The notes below the pieces were generated by a model. That model was not told where the DNA came from, ran no database searches, and saw only the letters and a program-made list of their open reading frames with translations. The position numbers and the translations under genes are program-made. This document shows positions 51,927 through 59,654 of a stretch of DNA of 64,000 nt, one piece after another. Source of the stretch: DATBLE01 sp963775695 (GTDB lineage Bacteria; Actinomycetota; Thermoleophilia; Gaiellales; Gaiellaceae); contig CAVZJU010000012.1 of assembly GCA_963775695.1 (NCBI GenBank), positions 205,690 to 269,689 on the forward strand, in the 5' to 3' direction. Numbering within the stretch: the first letter of the stretch is position 1; each line of letters opens with the position of its first letter.

Positions 51927-51948
51927 GGGACAGGCTGAAGCCTGTCCC
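51927..51948. repeat. Family-B palindrome, copy B4
   Basis: Perfect 10-bp arms GGGACAGGCT (51927-51936) and AGCCTGTCCC (51939-51948) flank GA. This is the cleanest example of the GGGACAGGCT-GA-AGCCTGTCCC form, of which B1 is a partly decayed copy. Confidence 0.78.
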
Positions 51949-52135
51949 TGCTCGAGCGGAGACCCGACCGCCAGCCGTGGCTGCGCCCGACATGGCAAAC
52001 AGCCGCACGGCACGGCGAGCCCGCCGCCGCGGCCGACATGGCGGCCGCGGCCACGAACGCCGCGAGGTGCTCCGCAGGTTCGAACTGGCGGACAGCAAGG
52101 ACGGCTCCGCAAACAGCCGCGTGGCCACACCGCCC

Positions 52136-52176
52136 GCAAGGAGGGGGCCCGCGGGGGAACCAGGGGTTCCCCCGCG
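52136..52176 (+). repeat. Family-A palindrome, copy A6
   Basis: Perfect 12-bp arms CGCGGGGGAACC (52150-52161) and GGTTCCCCCGCG (52165-52176) flank AGG, after the leader GCAAGGAGGGGGCC. Relative to A3 the T-A pair in CGTG/CACG is replaced by C-G on both arms. It ends 20 bases before the epimerase start. Confidence 0.8.
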
Positions 52177-52181
52177 CAGCG

Positions 52182-52187
52182 TAGGAT
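52182..52187 (+). promoter_or_regulatory. Putative -10 hexamer TAGGAT
   Basis: TAGGAT fits TAnnnT and ends nine bases before ATG 52197 of the epimerase gene. It directly follows the right arm of hairpin A6, so the hairpin overlaps the spacer/-35 region. Confidence 0.45.
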
Positions 52188-52196
52188 GGCTCCCCG

Positions 52197-53135
52197 ATGG
52201 CGAAGGTGCTCGTCACGGGCGGCGCGGGCTTCATCGGCTCCAACCTCGTCCGGGGGCTGCTCGAGCGCGACGACGACGTTCGCGTGCTCGACAACTTCTC
52301 GACCGGCAACCGGGCGAACCTGGCGGGCCTGGCTGTCGAGGTGGTCGAGGGCGAGCTCCGCAGCTACGAGCGCGTCCACAACGCCGTCCGCGGCACCGAG
52401 GTCGTCTACCACCTCGGCGCGCTGGGCTCGGTGCCACGCTCGGTGCAGGACCCGTTGACCTCGAGCGCGGTCAACGTCGAGGGCACGCTGAACGTCCTGC
52501 TCGCAGCGCGGGACGAAGGTGTTCGCCGGGTCGTGTACACGTCGAGCTCGTCGGTCTACGGCAGCAGCGCCGCCCTCCCGGCCCACGAGGACGCGGCGCC
52601 GGATCCCCTCTCACCCTACGGCGTCGCCAAGCTCGCCGCCGAGCGCTACTGCATCTCGTTCTCGCGCGTGTACGAGAGCTTCGAGAGCGTCGTCGTGCGC
52701 TACTTCAACGTCTTCGGCCCTCGCCAGAGCCCGTTCTCGCAGTACGCGGCCGTGATCCCGCTGTTCATCACGGCGATCGCGAACGGCCGGCCCGTGACGA
52801 TCGAGGGCGACGGCGAGCAGCGCCGCGACTTCACCTACGTCGAGAACGTCGTCGACGGGACGCTCAGAGCCGGCGACACCGCGGGTGTCAGCGGCCGGAT
52901 CTTCAACCTCGCCGCGAGCGCGCCGGCGAGCGTGAACGAGCTGGCCGAGCTGATCGGGACGATCGTCGGCCGGCCGGTCGAGCGGACGAGCGCACCGCCG
53001 CGGGCCGGCGACATCCGGAACTCGTGGGCGGACATCTCGGCGGCGCGGGAGACCCTGGGCTACGAGCCGTCGGTCGGCCTCGAGGAGGGTCTCCGCCGCA
53101 CGGTCGAGGCGATCGAGCCGCGCCGACAGGACTAG
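52197..53135 (+). CDS. NAD-dependent UDP-sugar 4-epimerase-like protein (GalE/WbpP type)
   Basis: This 312-residue extended SDR has VLVTGGAGFIGSNLVRGLLE (residues 4-23), SSSSVYGSS (active-site Ser), Y141/K145 in SPYGVAKLAAE, and RYFNVFGPRQSPFSQYAAVI, which is typical of WbpP-like UDP-GlcNAc/GalNAc 4-epimerases. It probably supplies a C4-epimer nucleotide sugar to the locus. Its TAG stop is the CTAG that borders the 219-bp inverted-repeat element. Confidence 0.88.
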   Translation: MAKVLVTGGAGFIGSNLVRGLLERDDDVRVLDNFSTGNRANLAGLAVEVVEGELRSYERVHNAVRGTEVVYHLGALGSVPRSVQDPLTSSAVNVEGTLNVLLAARDEGVRRVVYTSSSSVYGSSAALPAHEDAAPDPLSPYGVAKLAAERYCISFSRVYESFESVVVRYFNVFGPRQSPFSQYAAVIPLFITAIANGRPVTIEGDGEQRRDFTYVENVVDGTLRAGDTAGVSGRIFNLAASAPASVNELAELIGTIVGRPVERTSAPPRAGDIRNSWADISAARETLGYEPSVGLEEGLRRTVEAIEPRRQD

Positions 53136-53354
53136 ATGGTTGATGCCACGAGATCGTCTGTCTCGGGGCGCCGGCCGGCCGCTCTGGAGCGCACGGCCGG
53201 GGCGTCGGCGATGCTGCCAGCATCGGGGACGGCCCGGCCATGCGAGGCGCCCGGATCGCAGAGCCCGGCTCTGCCGGGCGTCGCGAGCCGGAAGCGGCCC
53301 AGACGCGCCGGATCGCGCATCCGAGCACGGGAGATCGAGGCATCAACCATCTAG
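53132..53354. mobile_element. MITE-like element with perfect 16-bp terminal inverted repeats
   Basis: The ends CTAGATGGTTGATGCC (53132-53147) and GGCATCAACCATCTAG (53339-53354) are exact inverted repeats. If CTAG is a target duplication, the insertion adds 219 bp, a multiple of three. Inside are a long near-perfect palindrome (53195-53239) and a GCCCGGC-TCT-GCCGGGC hairpin. It has no transposase and its size fits a non-autonomous element. The left end coincides with the epimerase stop, and it seems to provide the start codon for the next gene. Confidence 0.72.
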
Positions 53355-54595
53355 GCCTGCCCCCGGCGCGCGCCCCGATCCGGGTCCTCAGGGCGATCGC
53401 CCGTCTGAACATGGGCGGGCCGGCACTCCACGTCTCGTACCTCTCGGCGGGCCTCCGCGAGCGCGGGTATGAGACGATCCTCGTCGCCGGCAGCGTCGGC
53501 CAGGGCGAGCAGTCGATGGCGTACGTCGCCGAGGAGCTCGGGGTGCCGGTCGTGACCATCCCCCATCTCCACCGCGAGATCTCGCCCGTGCGGGACATGC
53601 TCGCGACCATCCGCCTCGCCCGGATCATGCGCGCCGAGCGCCCGGCGATCCTGCACACGCACACGGCGAAGGCGGGCGCAGTCGGGCGCATGGCGGCGCT
53701 CCTGGCCGGCCGCCACCGGCCGCCGATCATCGTGCACACGTTCCACGGCCACGTCCTGCGCGGCTACTTCGGCCGGTTCTGGACCGGCGTTTTCCGTCTG
53801 CTCGAACGGCTGCTCGCCCGGATCACCGACGCGCTGGTGGCGGTGAGCCCGGAGGTGCGGGACGAGCTCGTCGCGTTCGGGGTGGCGCCCGCATCGAAGT
53901 TCCGCGTCATCCGCCTGGGGATCGAACTCGACGAGCGTCTTGCCCACGACGGCACGGCCCGCGCCGAGACCCGGCGCGTGATGGGGATCCCGGACGAGCG
54001 GTTCGTGGTCGGCTGGATCGGCCGGATGACCGCCGTGAAGCGGACCGACGCGGTGCTCACGGCCTTCCGCCGGCTGAGGGACGACGGCGTCGACGCGGTG
54101 CTGTGCATGGTCGGCGACGGCCCCGACCGACGCTCGGTGGAGGACCTGGCGGGCGAGCTCGGAATCATGCGCGATTCCCTCTTCCCCGGCTACCAGGAGG
54201 ACGTCGGACCGTTCTTCGCCGCGTTCGACGTGTTCGTCCTCCCCTCCGGGAACGAGGGCACTCCGGTGACGGCGATCGAGGCGCTCGCGAGCGGCTGTCC
54301 GGTGGTCGCGACCCGGGTGGGCGGCGTGCCGGACGTCGTCAGGGACGGCGAGGACGGCTTCCTGGTCGAGCCCGGCGACGCCGTCGAGCTGGCGACGAGG
54401 ATGGCGCGTCTTGCGAACGACCCGGGCCTGCGCGCGCGGATGGCCGCCGCCGGCCGCGAGCGCATGCGGACCCGCTATTCGGTCGACCGGCTGATCGACG
54501 ACGTCGACCGCCTATACCGCGACCTGCTCGAGCGGAAGGGGCTCGACCGGGCGTCGCTCGACTCGCCTAGTGAGGGAGGTGCTGGAAGGCGCTGA
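53240..54595 (+). CDS. GT4 family glycosyltransferase with repeat-derived N-terminus
   Basis: A GT-B enzyme with the usual PIRVLRAIARLNMGGPALHV start, THTAKAGAVGRMAALLAG, VVGWIGRMTAVKRTDAVLTA and LPSGNEGTPVTAIEALASGC (EX7E variant). The native N-terminus has no ATG, GTG or TTG. The only in-frame start before it is ATG 53240 inside the inverted-repeat element, which adds 38 residues. ATG 53409 would remove the first strand. The 29-base convergent overlap at the end is with the glycoside hydrolase gene. Confidence 0.82.
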   Translation: MRGARIAEPGSAGRREPEAAQTRRIAHPSTGDRGINHLGLPPARAPIRVLRAIARLNMGGPALHVSYLSAGLRERGYETILVAGSVGQGEQSMAYVAEELGVPVVTIPHLHREISPVRDMLATIRLARIMRAERPAILHTHTAKAGAVGRMAALLAGRHRPPIIVHTFHGHVLRGYFGRFWTGVFRLLERLLARITDALVAVSPEVRDELVAFGVAPASKFRVIRLGIELDERLAHDGTARAETRRVMGIPDERFVVGWIGRMTAVKRTDAVLTAFRRLRDDGVDAVLCMVGDGPDRRSVEDLAGELGIMRDSLFPGYQEDVGPFFAAFDVFVLPSGNEGTPVTAIEALASGCPVVATRVGGVPDVVRDGEDGFLVEPGDAVELATRMARLANDPGLRARMAAAGRERMRTRYSVDRLIDDVDRLYRDLLERKGLDRASLDSPSEGGAGRR

Positions 54596-55739
54596 ACGCC
54601 GGCTTGCGGGTGCCGCCGGTCGTGATCAGCCCCGACTGCCAGCCGGCGATGTTCGGTTCGTCCCGGACGAGGAACCACAGCATCAGCTTGATCCGCGAGT
54701 TCTTCCGCGCGACCGCGAACGCCTGGCTCAGGTACCTCGCCTGTTTCGCCCAGGACACGCCGAAATGAGGATCGGGCGGGTTCGTCTGGTAGCCGTACTC
54801 CGTGATCCAGATCGGTCTCGCGCCGTAGAGGTGGCCGACCGCGGCGATCAGGATGTCGATGTTCGCCAGGGTGATCGCGGTCGGCGTGCCGCCCGACTTC
54901 GTCCCCGGCGGACGGGTTGTCGGCGTCTCGGTCGGAACCCCGTAGTACGGGTTGTGCGCGTAGGCGTCGAACGTCTTCATCCCCGCCTTCTTGGCGGCGG
55001 TGAGGAAAGCGACCGGTGAGACCGACGGCCGCGCGCTGGCCGGGTTGTTGTTGCCTCGCGGCGCCGTGACGCCGCAGGCGACCTGCTCGCCCTTGTACAA
55101 CGTCGCGTGCACGCCCTCGTAGACGGCGTTGCAGATCTTGGCGTAGTCCCGGGCGCTCTGGATCACCCACTTGCCCTTCTCCTTCACGAACTGGGGCCGG
55201 AGGAAGCTCGGGTTGTTCGGCTCGTTCCACGCAGCCCACAGCCGGACCGCGGGCAGCACCCGGCCGTCGTTGCCGACGTACGTTCCGCTGTAGCGCGCGG
55301 CCGCGGCGTAGGCGAACCCGCGGAGCAACGCGTAGTTGCGCGGCGGCCGGTTCGAGCTCTGGTCGCCGTTCGCCCAGCGCGGCGTGCCCGTGATCGAGAA
55401 CAGCAGCTTGATCCCGGAGGCTGCGGCGTAGAACGCGGTGCGGTCGTAGACCGACCAGTCGTAGGCGGCGTCGCGCGGGTCGCTCGACGAGAACGGACGG
55501 TGCTTCGCGACTCCGAGCGGGCCACCCCAGTAGAGGTTCACGCGCAGGACGCCGACGTGGAGGGCCTTGTACTGCGAGAAGACCTGGTCGAGGTTGCCGA
55601 AGAAGGTCTGGCCCTCGTCGTAGACGCCGATGGACATGCTCGCGGCGGCGGTGGCGGTCGGGGCGACGGTGGCAGCGGGCATGCACAGTCCGGCGGCGGC
55701 CGCCAGGGTCGCCGCCAGGACCCGCCACGGGCTATACAC
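54567..55739 (-). CDS. Secreted clan GH-A glycoside hydrolase-like protein
   Basis: A 390-residue protein with a signal peptide (RVLAATLAAAAGLCMPAATV) and a TIM-barrel hydrolase domain. The expected acid/base is Glu173 in LWAAWNEPNNP and the nucleophile Glu314 in IWITEYGYQTN, both in correct clan GH-A positions at the ends of strands 4 and 7. It may trim or release the surface glycan or act on another beta-glycan; the family within the clan is not certain. The start GTG 55739 overlaps the UXS stop by eight bases. Confidence 0.8.
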   Translation of the reverse strand: MYSPWRVLAATLAAAAGLCMPAATVAPTATAAASMSIGVYDEGQTFFGNLDQVFSQYKALHVGVLRVNLYWGGPLGVAKHRPFSSSDPRDAAYDWSVYDRTAFYAAASGIKLLFSITGTPRWANGDQSSNRPPRNYALLRGFAYAAAARYSGTYVGNDGRVLPAVRLWAAWNEPNNPSFLRPQFVKEKGKWVIQSARDYAKICNAVYEGVHATLYKGEQVACGVTAPRGNNNPASARPSVSPVAFLTAAKKAGMKTFDAYAHNPYYGVPTETPTTRPPGTKSGGTPTAITLANIDILIAAVGHLYGARPIWITEYGYQTNPPDPHFGVSWAKQARYLSQAFAVARKNSRIKLMLWFLVRDEPNIAGWQSGLITTGGTRKPAFSAFQHLPH

Positions 55740-56661
55740 CGACGGGCGCCCTTCCCAGCATGCGCCGGAGCCCGTCGTCGAGCTGGATCTCCGGCTCCCA
55801 GCCCAGCACCTGCCGCGCGCGGGTGATGTCCGGCTGACGGATCTGCGGATCGTCCACCGGCAGCGCCTCGTACACGATCTCGCTGCTCGAGCCCGTCACC
55901 TTCAGGACGGCCTGGGCCAGCTCGAGGATCGTGAACTCACCCGGATTGCCGAGGTTCACGGGGAAGTGCTCGCTGCTCTCGGCGAGCAGGACGAGGCCGC
56001 GGACGAGGTCGTCGACGTAGCAGAAGCTCCGGGTCTGCGAGCCGTCGCCGAACACCGTGAGCGGCTCGTTCGCAAGGGCCTGGCGGACGAAACTCGGGAT
56101 CGCCCGTCCGTCGTGCGGACGCATCCGGGGCCCGTAGGTGTTGAAGATCCGGACGATCCCCGTGTTCACGCCCTGCTGGCCGTGGTAGGCCATCGTCAGC
56201 GCCTCGGCGTAGCGCTTGGCCTCGTCGTACACGCCGCGTGGCCCGATCGGGTTCACGTGGCCCCAGTACGTCTCCGGCTGCGGATGTACCTGCGGGTCGC
56301 CGTACACCTCGCTCGTGGACGCGAGCAGGAAGCGGGCGCGCTTGAACTTCGCGAGCCCGAGCGCGTTGTGCGTCCCGTACGAGCCCACCTTCAGCGAGTG
56401 CAGCGGCATCCGCAGGTAGTCGACGGGGCTGGCGAGCGCGGCGAAGTGGTAGACGAAGTCGACCGGCTCGTCGATCCCCAGGTGCTCGGTCAGGTCGTGG
56501 TCCAGGAAGACGAAGTCGTCGTCGCGGATGTGGTCGATGTTCCCCAGCGAGCCGGTGACGAGGTTGTCGACGCAGATAACGCGCAGGCCCCGGCCGAGCA
56601 GGTACTCGCAGAGATGGGAGCCGAGGAACCCGGCGCCCCCCGTGACGACGACAGTGGGCAC
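55732..56661 (-). CDS. uxs: UDP-glucuronate decarboxylase (UDP-xylose synthase)
   Basis: This 309-residue extended SDR contains VVVTGGAGFLGSHLCEYLLG, LASTSEVYGDPQVHPQPETY, WGHVNPIGPRGVYDEAKRY (catalytic Tyr-Lys) and IVRIFNTYGPRMRPHDGR. These blocks are characteristic of UXS, which makes UDP-xylose from UDP-glucuronate with internal NAD recycling. This implies xylose or a xylose-derived sugar in the glycan. GTG 56661 is the start, and TACAAT lies six bases before it. Confidence 0.9.
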   Translation of the reverse strand: MPTVVVTGGAGFLGSHLCEYLLGRGLRVICVDNLVTGSLGNIDHIRDDDFVFLDHDLTEHLGIDEPVDFVYHFAALASPVDYLRMPLHSLKVGSYGTHNALGLAKFKRARFLLASTSEVYGDPQVHPQPETYWGHVNPIGPRGVYDEAKRYAEALTMAYHGQQGVNTGIVRIFNTYGPRMRPHDGRAIPSFVRQALANEPLTVFGDGSQTRSFCYVDDLVRGLVLLAESSEHFPVNLGNPGEFTILELAQAVLKVTGSSSEIVYEALPVDDPQIRQPDITRARQVLGWEPEIQLDDGLRRMLGRAPVGV

Positions 56662-56667
56662 GTCGGG

Positions 56668-56673
56668 ATTGTA
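56668..56673 (-). promoter_or_regulatory. Leaderless-type promoter of uxs
   Basis: On the minus strand TACAAT is followed by six bases and the GTG of uxs, the same arrangement as at 23695-23700. A hairpin GCCTTTCGG/CCGAAGGC (about 56680-56703) lies just upstream, in the -35 area, and could be an operator. Confidence 0.5.
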
Positions 56674-56756
56674 GAGGGAGGCCTTTCGGCGTTAACCGAA
56701 GGCTTACGTTCGTCCCGCTGGCAAAGCCCGGCCTCGCAGGGGAGAATCCGCGCTCC

Positions 56757-58994
56757 ATGCGATTCCCCCTCGCATTCGCAGTCCTCGCCGGGCTCGTCGT
56801 TGCCGGCTCCGCGGCTCCGCCCTCGACCGCGAAGGGGCCGTCGTGCGCGCGTCAGCCGGTGAGCCCCGCGTACGCCGGCAGTGTCCGCCGCGCGCTCGGG
56901 GCGAAGCAGGACGTGTGGGGGAACGCACTGATCGCCCGCCCGAACGGGCCGACCTACGGCTCGGTGCGGCGCCTGCTCAAGCCGCTGCTCTTCGCCCGCT
57001 CGAAGACCAAGTCCCTGACGACGTCGGGGGTCTACTACCTGCCGTTCGCCCAGCCGCTGGGCGTCCGCGGGGCGCACATGGTGGCGCTCCACGTCGCAGA
57101 CGGAAGCGAGATTCTCTCGCAGACCGCCAAGGGGCCGAGGGTGAAGGTCTTCGTCGGCGTGGACGGCCATGAGCGCTTCGGCTCGTGCCTGTCCCGCCTG
57201 GCCGCCCCTCGGCTGGGCGACGGGTTCCTGCCGATCCTCGAGACCCGGTACGTCGACGCGGCCGGGACGAGCTACCGCCAGGAGTCGTTCGCGGTGCGCG
57301 GGCTCGGCACCGGTGACCTGGTCAGCTTCGTCCGGCTGACCGCGAATGCGCGCGCGGGGAAGGGCGCCGTGATCCAGCTCGTCCCGGAGGGCTCGCGGCG
57401 CGGGGCACGCGTGGCCCAGGGCACCGTGCGGATGCGCATCGAGCCGGGCGAGTCGGCGACGGTCTACGCCGGCTGGCTCGTTCCCTTCGGCGGCTCGCCC
57501 GTCCCGATCGACGAGACGACCTACGACGCCGCCCGCCAGCGCCTGGTCGACTTCTGGCTTCAGCGGCTGGGGGAACAGCCGACGTACGACGTCCCCGAGC
57601 GCGTGGTCATGGACGCGCAGCGCAGCCTGCTGATCCAAGACCTGGCGCTCACCTGGCGGTACAGCGTCGGCAACCAGTACGAGGAGTTCTCGTTCGCCGA
57701 AGCACTCGACACCGCCGAGGTGATGGCCGAGTACGGCCTCCTCGGAGTCGCCCGGCACATCCTGACCAGCTCCCTCGCCCGCCTTGGCGGTGGTACCACG
57801 AACTGGCGGGCCGGCGAGAAGCTGACCGCCGCTGCCCTCTACGTCCGCCTCTCCGGCGACCGCGAGTACCTCGACCAGGCGACGCCGATGCTGGACCGGA
57901 TCGTGGAGGGACTCGGGCGGCAGATCCGCAGCGGCCACGGCGGGCTGCTCAGGCGCGAGCGCTACTCGTCGGACGTGGCCGCACGCGTGTACGGGTTGCA
58001 CGCCCAGGCGGCTGTCTGGCAGGGCCTGAACGCGATCTCCGACGTCTGGCGCTCGAGCAGGCGCACCGCGCACGCGCGCAAGGCGCACGCGCTCGCCGTC
58101 GCGCTGGGGCGCGGCCTGCACCGTGCGGTCGGCCGCTCCGCGCACCGCCTGAAGGACGGCTCACTGTTCGTCCCCGCCGCGCTGCTCGCCCATCACGAGC
58201 CGTTCGACGCGGTCACGTCCTCGCGGCCGGGCAGCTACTGGAACCTGGTCGTCCCGTACGCGCTCTCCTCGGGGTTCTTCACGCCGGGGAACCGGCAGTC
58301 GAACGGGATCCTCGAGTACATGCTCCGGCACGGCTCGCGGCTGCTCGGGCTGGTGCGCGCGGGCGCCTACTCGCTGTACGGCAAGCCGAAGTACCCGGTG
58401 TCGGGCACCGACCAGGTCTACGGGCTGAACGTCGCGCGGTTCCTGGCCGACAACGACCGCCCCGACCAGCTCGTCCTCAGCCTCTACGGGATGCTGGGCG
58501 CATCGATGACCCCGAACACGTTCGTCTCGGGCGAGGCGGCGACGGTCGCGCCGCTGCGTGGAGCCTCGTACCGGTCGATGTACATGCCTCCGAACACGGC
58601 CAGCAACTCGGCCTACCTCGAGACGCTGCGGCTGATGCTCGTCCACGAGCGGCGCGACAAGGACGGCTCGCCGGTCGGCCTCGACCTCGCCTTCGCGACG
58701 CCGCGGCCCTGGCTCGGCAACGGCAAGTCGATCTCCGTGAACGCCGTCCCGACCAGCTTCGGTGCGCTCACGTACGACCTGCACCGCGACAGCAACCGGG
58801 TCACCGGCACCGTGATCGTCCCGTCGCGGCGCCCACCGCCCACGCTTCGACTTCGCCTTCGCCTTCCCCACGGGGTGAAGCTGCGGGCCGTGCGGGTGAA
58901 CGGGCACCGCCGGCCGGTCGACCGTCGGACCGGCACGATCGACCTCTCCGGGCTGCGCGGCTCGCTCGACCTCGTCGCCGTGCTCTCGCGCTGA
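56757..58994 (+). CDS. Secreted hypothetical protein, six-hairpin glycosidase-like
   Basis: A 745-residue exported protein. A signal peptide (RFPLAFAVLAGLVVAGSAA) is followed by a beta-rich part (residues 40-250), then a helical repeat region (about 270-620) resembling an alpha/alpha barrel: LIQDLALTWRYSVGNQYEEF, TAEVMAEYGLLGVARHIL and SYWNLVVPYALSSGFF. A C-terminal beta domain ends DLVAVLSR. Several acidic residues lie in loops, but no catalytic pair can be named. A role in glycan processing is inferred from its place. Confidence 0.6.
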   Translation: MRFPLAFAVLAGLVVAGSAAPPSTAKGPSCARQPVSPAYAGSVRRALGAKQDVWGNALIARPNGPTYGSVRRLLKPLLFARSKTKSLTTSGVYYLPFAQPLGVRGAHMVALHVADGSEILSQTAKGPRVKVFVGVDGHERFGSCLSRLAAPRLGDGFLPILETRYVDAAGTSYRQESFAVRGLGTGDLVSFVRLTANARAGKGAVIQLVPEGSRRGARVAQGTVRMRIEPGESATVYAGWLVPFGGSPVPIDETTYDAARQRLVDFWLQRLGEQPTYDVPERVVMDAQRSLLIQDLALTWRYSVGNQYEEFSFAEALDTAEVMAEYGLLGVARHILTSSLARLGGGTTNWRAGEKLTAAALYVRLSGDREYLDQATPMLDRIVEGLGRQIRSGHGGLLRRERYSSDVAARVYGLHAQAAVWQGLNAISDVWRSSRRTAHARKAHALAVALGRGLHRAVGRSAHRLKDGSLFVPAALLAHHEPFDAVTSSRPGSYWNLVVPYALSSGFFTPGNRQSNGILEYMLRHGSRLLGLVRAGAYSLYGKPKYPVSGTDQVYGLNVARFLADNDRPDQLVLSLYGMLGASMTPNTFVSGEAATVAPLRGASYRSMYMPPNTASNSAYLETLRLMLVHERRDKDGSPVGLDLAFATPRPWLGNGKSISVNAVPTSFGALTYDLHRDSNRVTGTVIVPSRRPPPTLRLRLRLPHGVKLRAVRVNGHRRPVDRRTGTIDLSGLRGSLDLVAVLSR

Positions 58995-59021
58995 GCGCCC
59001 CGGACCAAGCACACTGCAGGC

Positions 59022-59549
59022 GTGAGCGTCCTGTTCACCGCCCTCACGGCGATGATGACCGGCTTCGTGATCGGCGGGGCTGCCCGCTTTGCCGTGCCGG
59101 GTCCCGATCCGATGCCGTTCTGGCTGACGGTGCTGATCGGACTGGTCGGATCGGCGATCGGGACGGCGATCGGGGCGGCGCTGTTCGGCGCCAAACACAC
59201 GTTCGACAGCTCGAGCCGTTCGTTCATCACGCTCCTGCTTGCGATCGGGTTCGCCATGGGGCTCGTCGCCGTGTACCGGATCTTCGTGCAGAAACGGCCG
59301 CTGACCGGCCCCGACGCCCGCCGGTTCCCGCGCAGCGGCTTCGGCATCGCGAAGATGCGCGAGCGGCTCCACCAGCTCGGGATCGACCCCGACCAGATCC
59401 ACACCGTCGGCGCCACGCGGGAGCAACCGGCCGAGTCGACGCACGACGACGTCCTCGACCAGCTCGAGAAGCTCCGCGACCTCCGCGAGCGCGGGACGAT
59501 CACGGACGAGGAGTACGAGCGGGCCCGAGAGCGGCTGCGCCGCTACTGA
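59022..59549 (+). CDS. GlsB/YeaQ-like membrane protein with SHOCT tail
   Basis: A 175-residue protein with three hydrophobic helices of the transglycosylase-associated (GlsB/YeaQ/YmgE) type: LTAMMTGFVIGGAARFAVPG, WLTVLIGLVGSAIGTAIGAA and FITLLLAIGFAMGLVAVY. A cytosolic tail ends in a SHOCT-like LDQLEKLRDLRERGTITDEE. The function is unknown. The start is GTG 59022. Confidence 0.75.
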   Translation: MSVLFTALTAMMTGFVIGGAARFAVPGPDPMPFWLTVLIGLVGSAIGTAIGAALFGAKHTFDSSSRSFITLLLAIGFAMGLVAVYRIFVQKRPLTGPDARRFPRSGFGIAKMRERLHQLGIDPDQIHTVGATREQPAESTHDDVLDQLEKLRDLRERGTITDEEYERARERLRRY

Positions 59550-59607
59550 TTCCACGAGGTCGCCCGCGAGATCCGCTCCGCCCTCGCGGAGGCGCTGCCG
59601 CAGAGCC

Positions 59608-59647
59608 TGCCGACGGGGCGGCACGCGATGGCGCCGCCCCGTCGGCA
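59608..59647. terminator. Perfect 15-bp hairpin between convergent genes
   Basis: TGCCGACGGGGCGGC (59608-59622) pairs exactly with GCCGCCCCGTCGGCA (59633-59647) around a ten-base loop. It lies between the stops of the GlsB-like and HAD genes, where a bidirectional terminator is expected. There is no T-tract, so it is not a textbook intrinsic terminator. Confidence 0.6.
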
Positions 59648-59654
59648 ACGAGCG

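Larger units (their letters stand above)
51830..52196. other. 367-base non-coding region with palindromes and a promoter
   Basis: Between the ligase gene and the epimerase gene I see no gene. It contains a small palindrome CGGTGGTGCCACCG (about 51905-51918), the family-B copy B4 (51927-51948), GGCCGCGGCC-type GC palindromes around 52020-52050, the direct repeat GCAAACAGCCGC (about 51992 and 52109), the family-A copy A6 (52150-52176) and TAGGAT at 52182. Confidence 0.65.

Noticed and set aside
6091..52176. Family-A hairpins as ordinary intrinsic terminators
   Set aside because: No T-tract follows, several lie directly before gene starts or inside a frame, and a conserved leader accompanies the hairpin.
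53132..53354. Two 72-codon frames, one on each strand, starting MVDA and ending STI
   Set aside because: They are mirror images produced by the terminal inverted repeats of the element, without protein-like composition.
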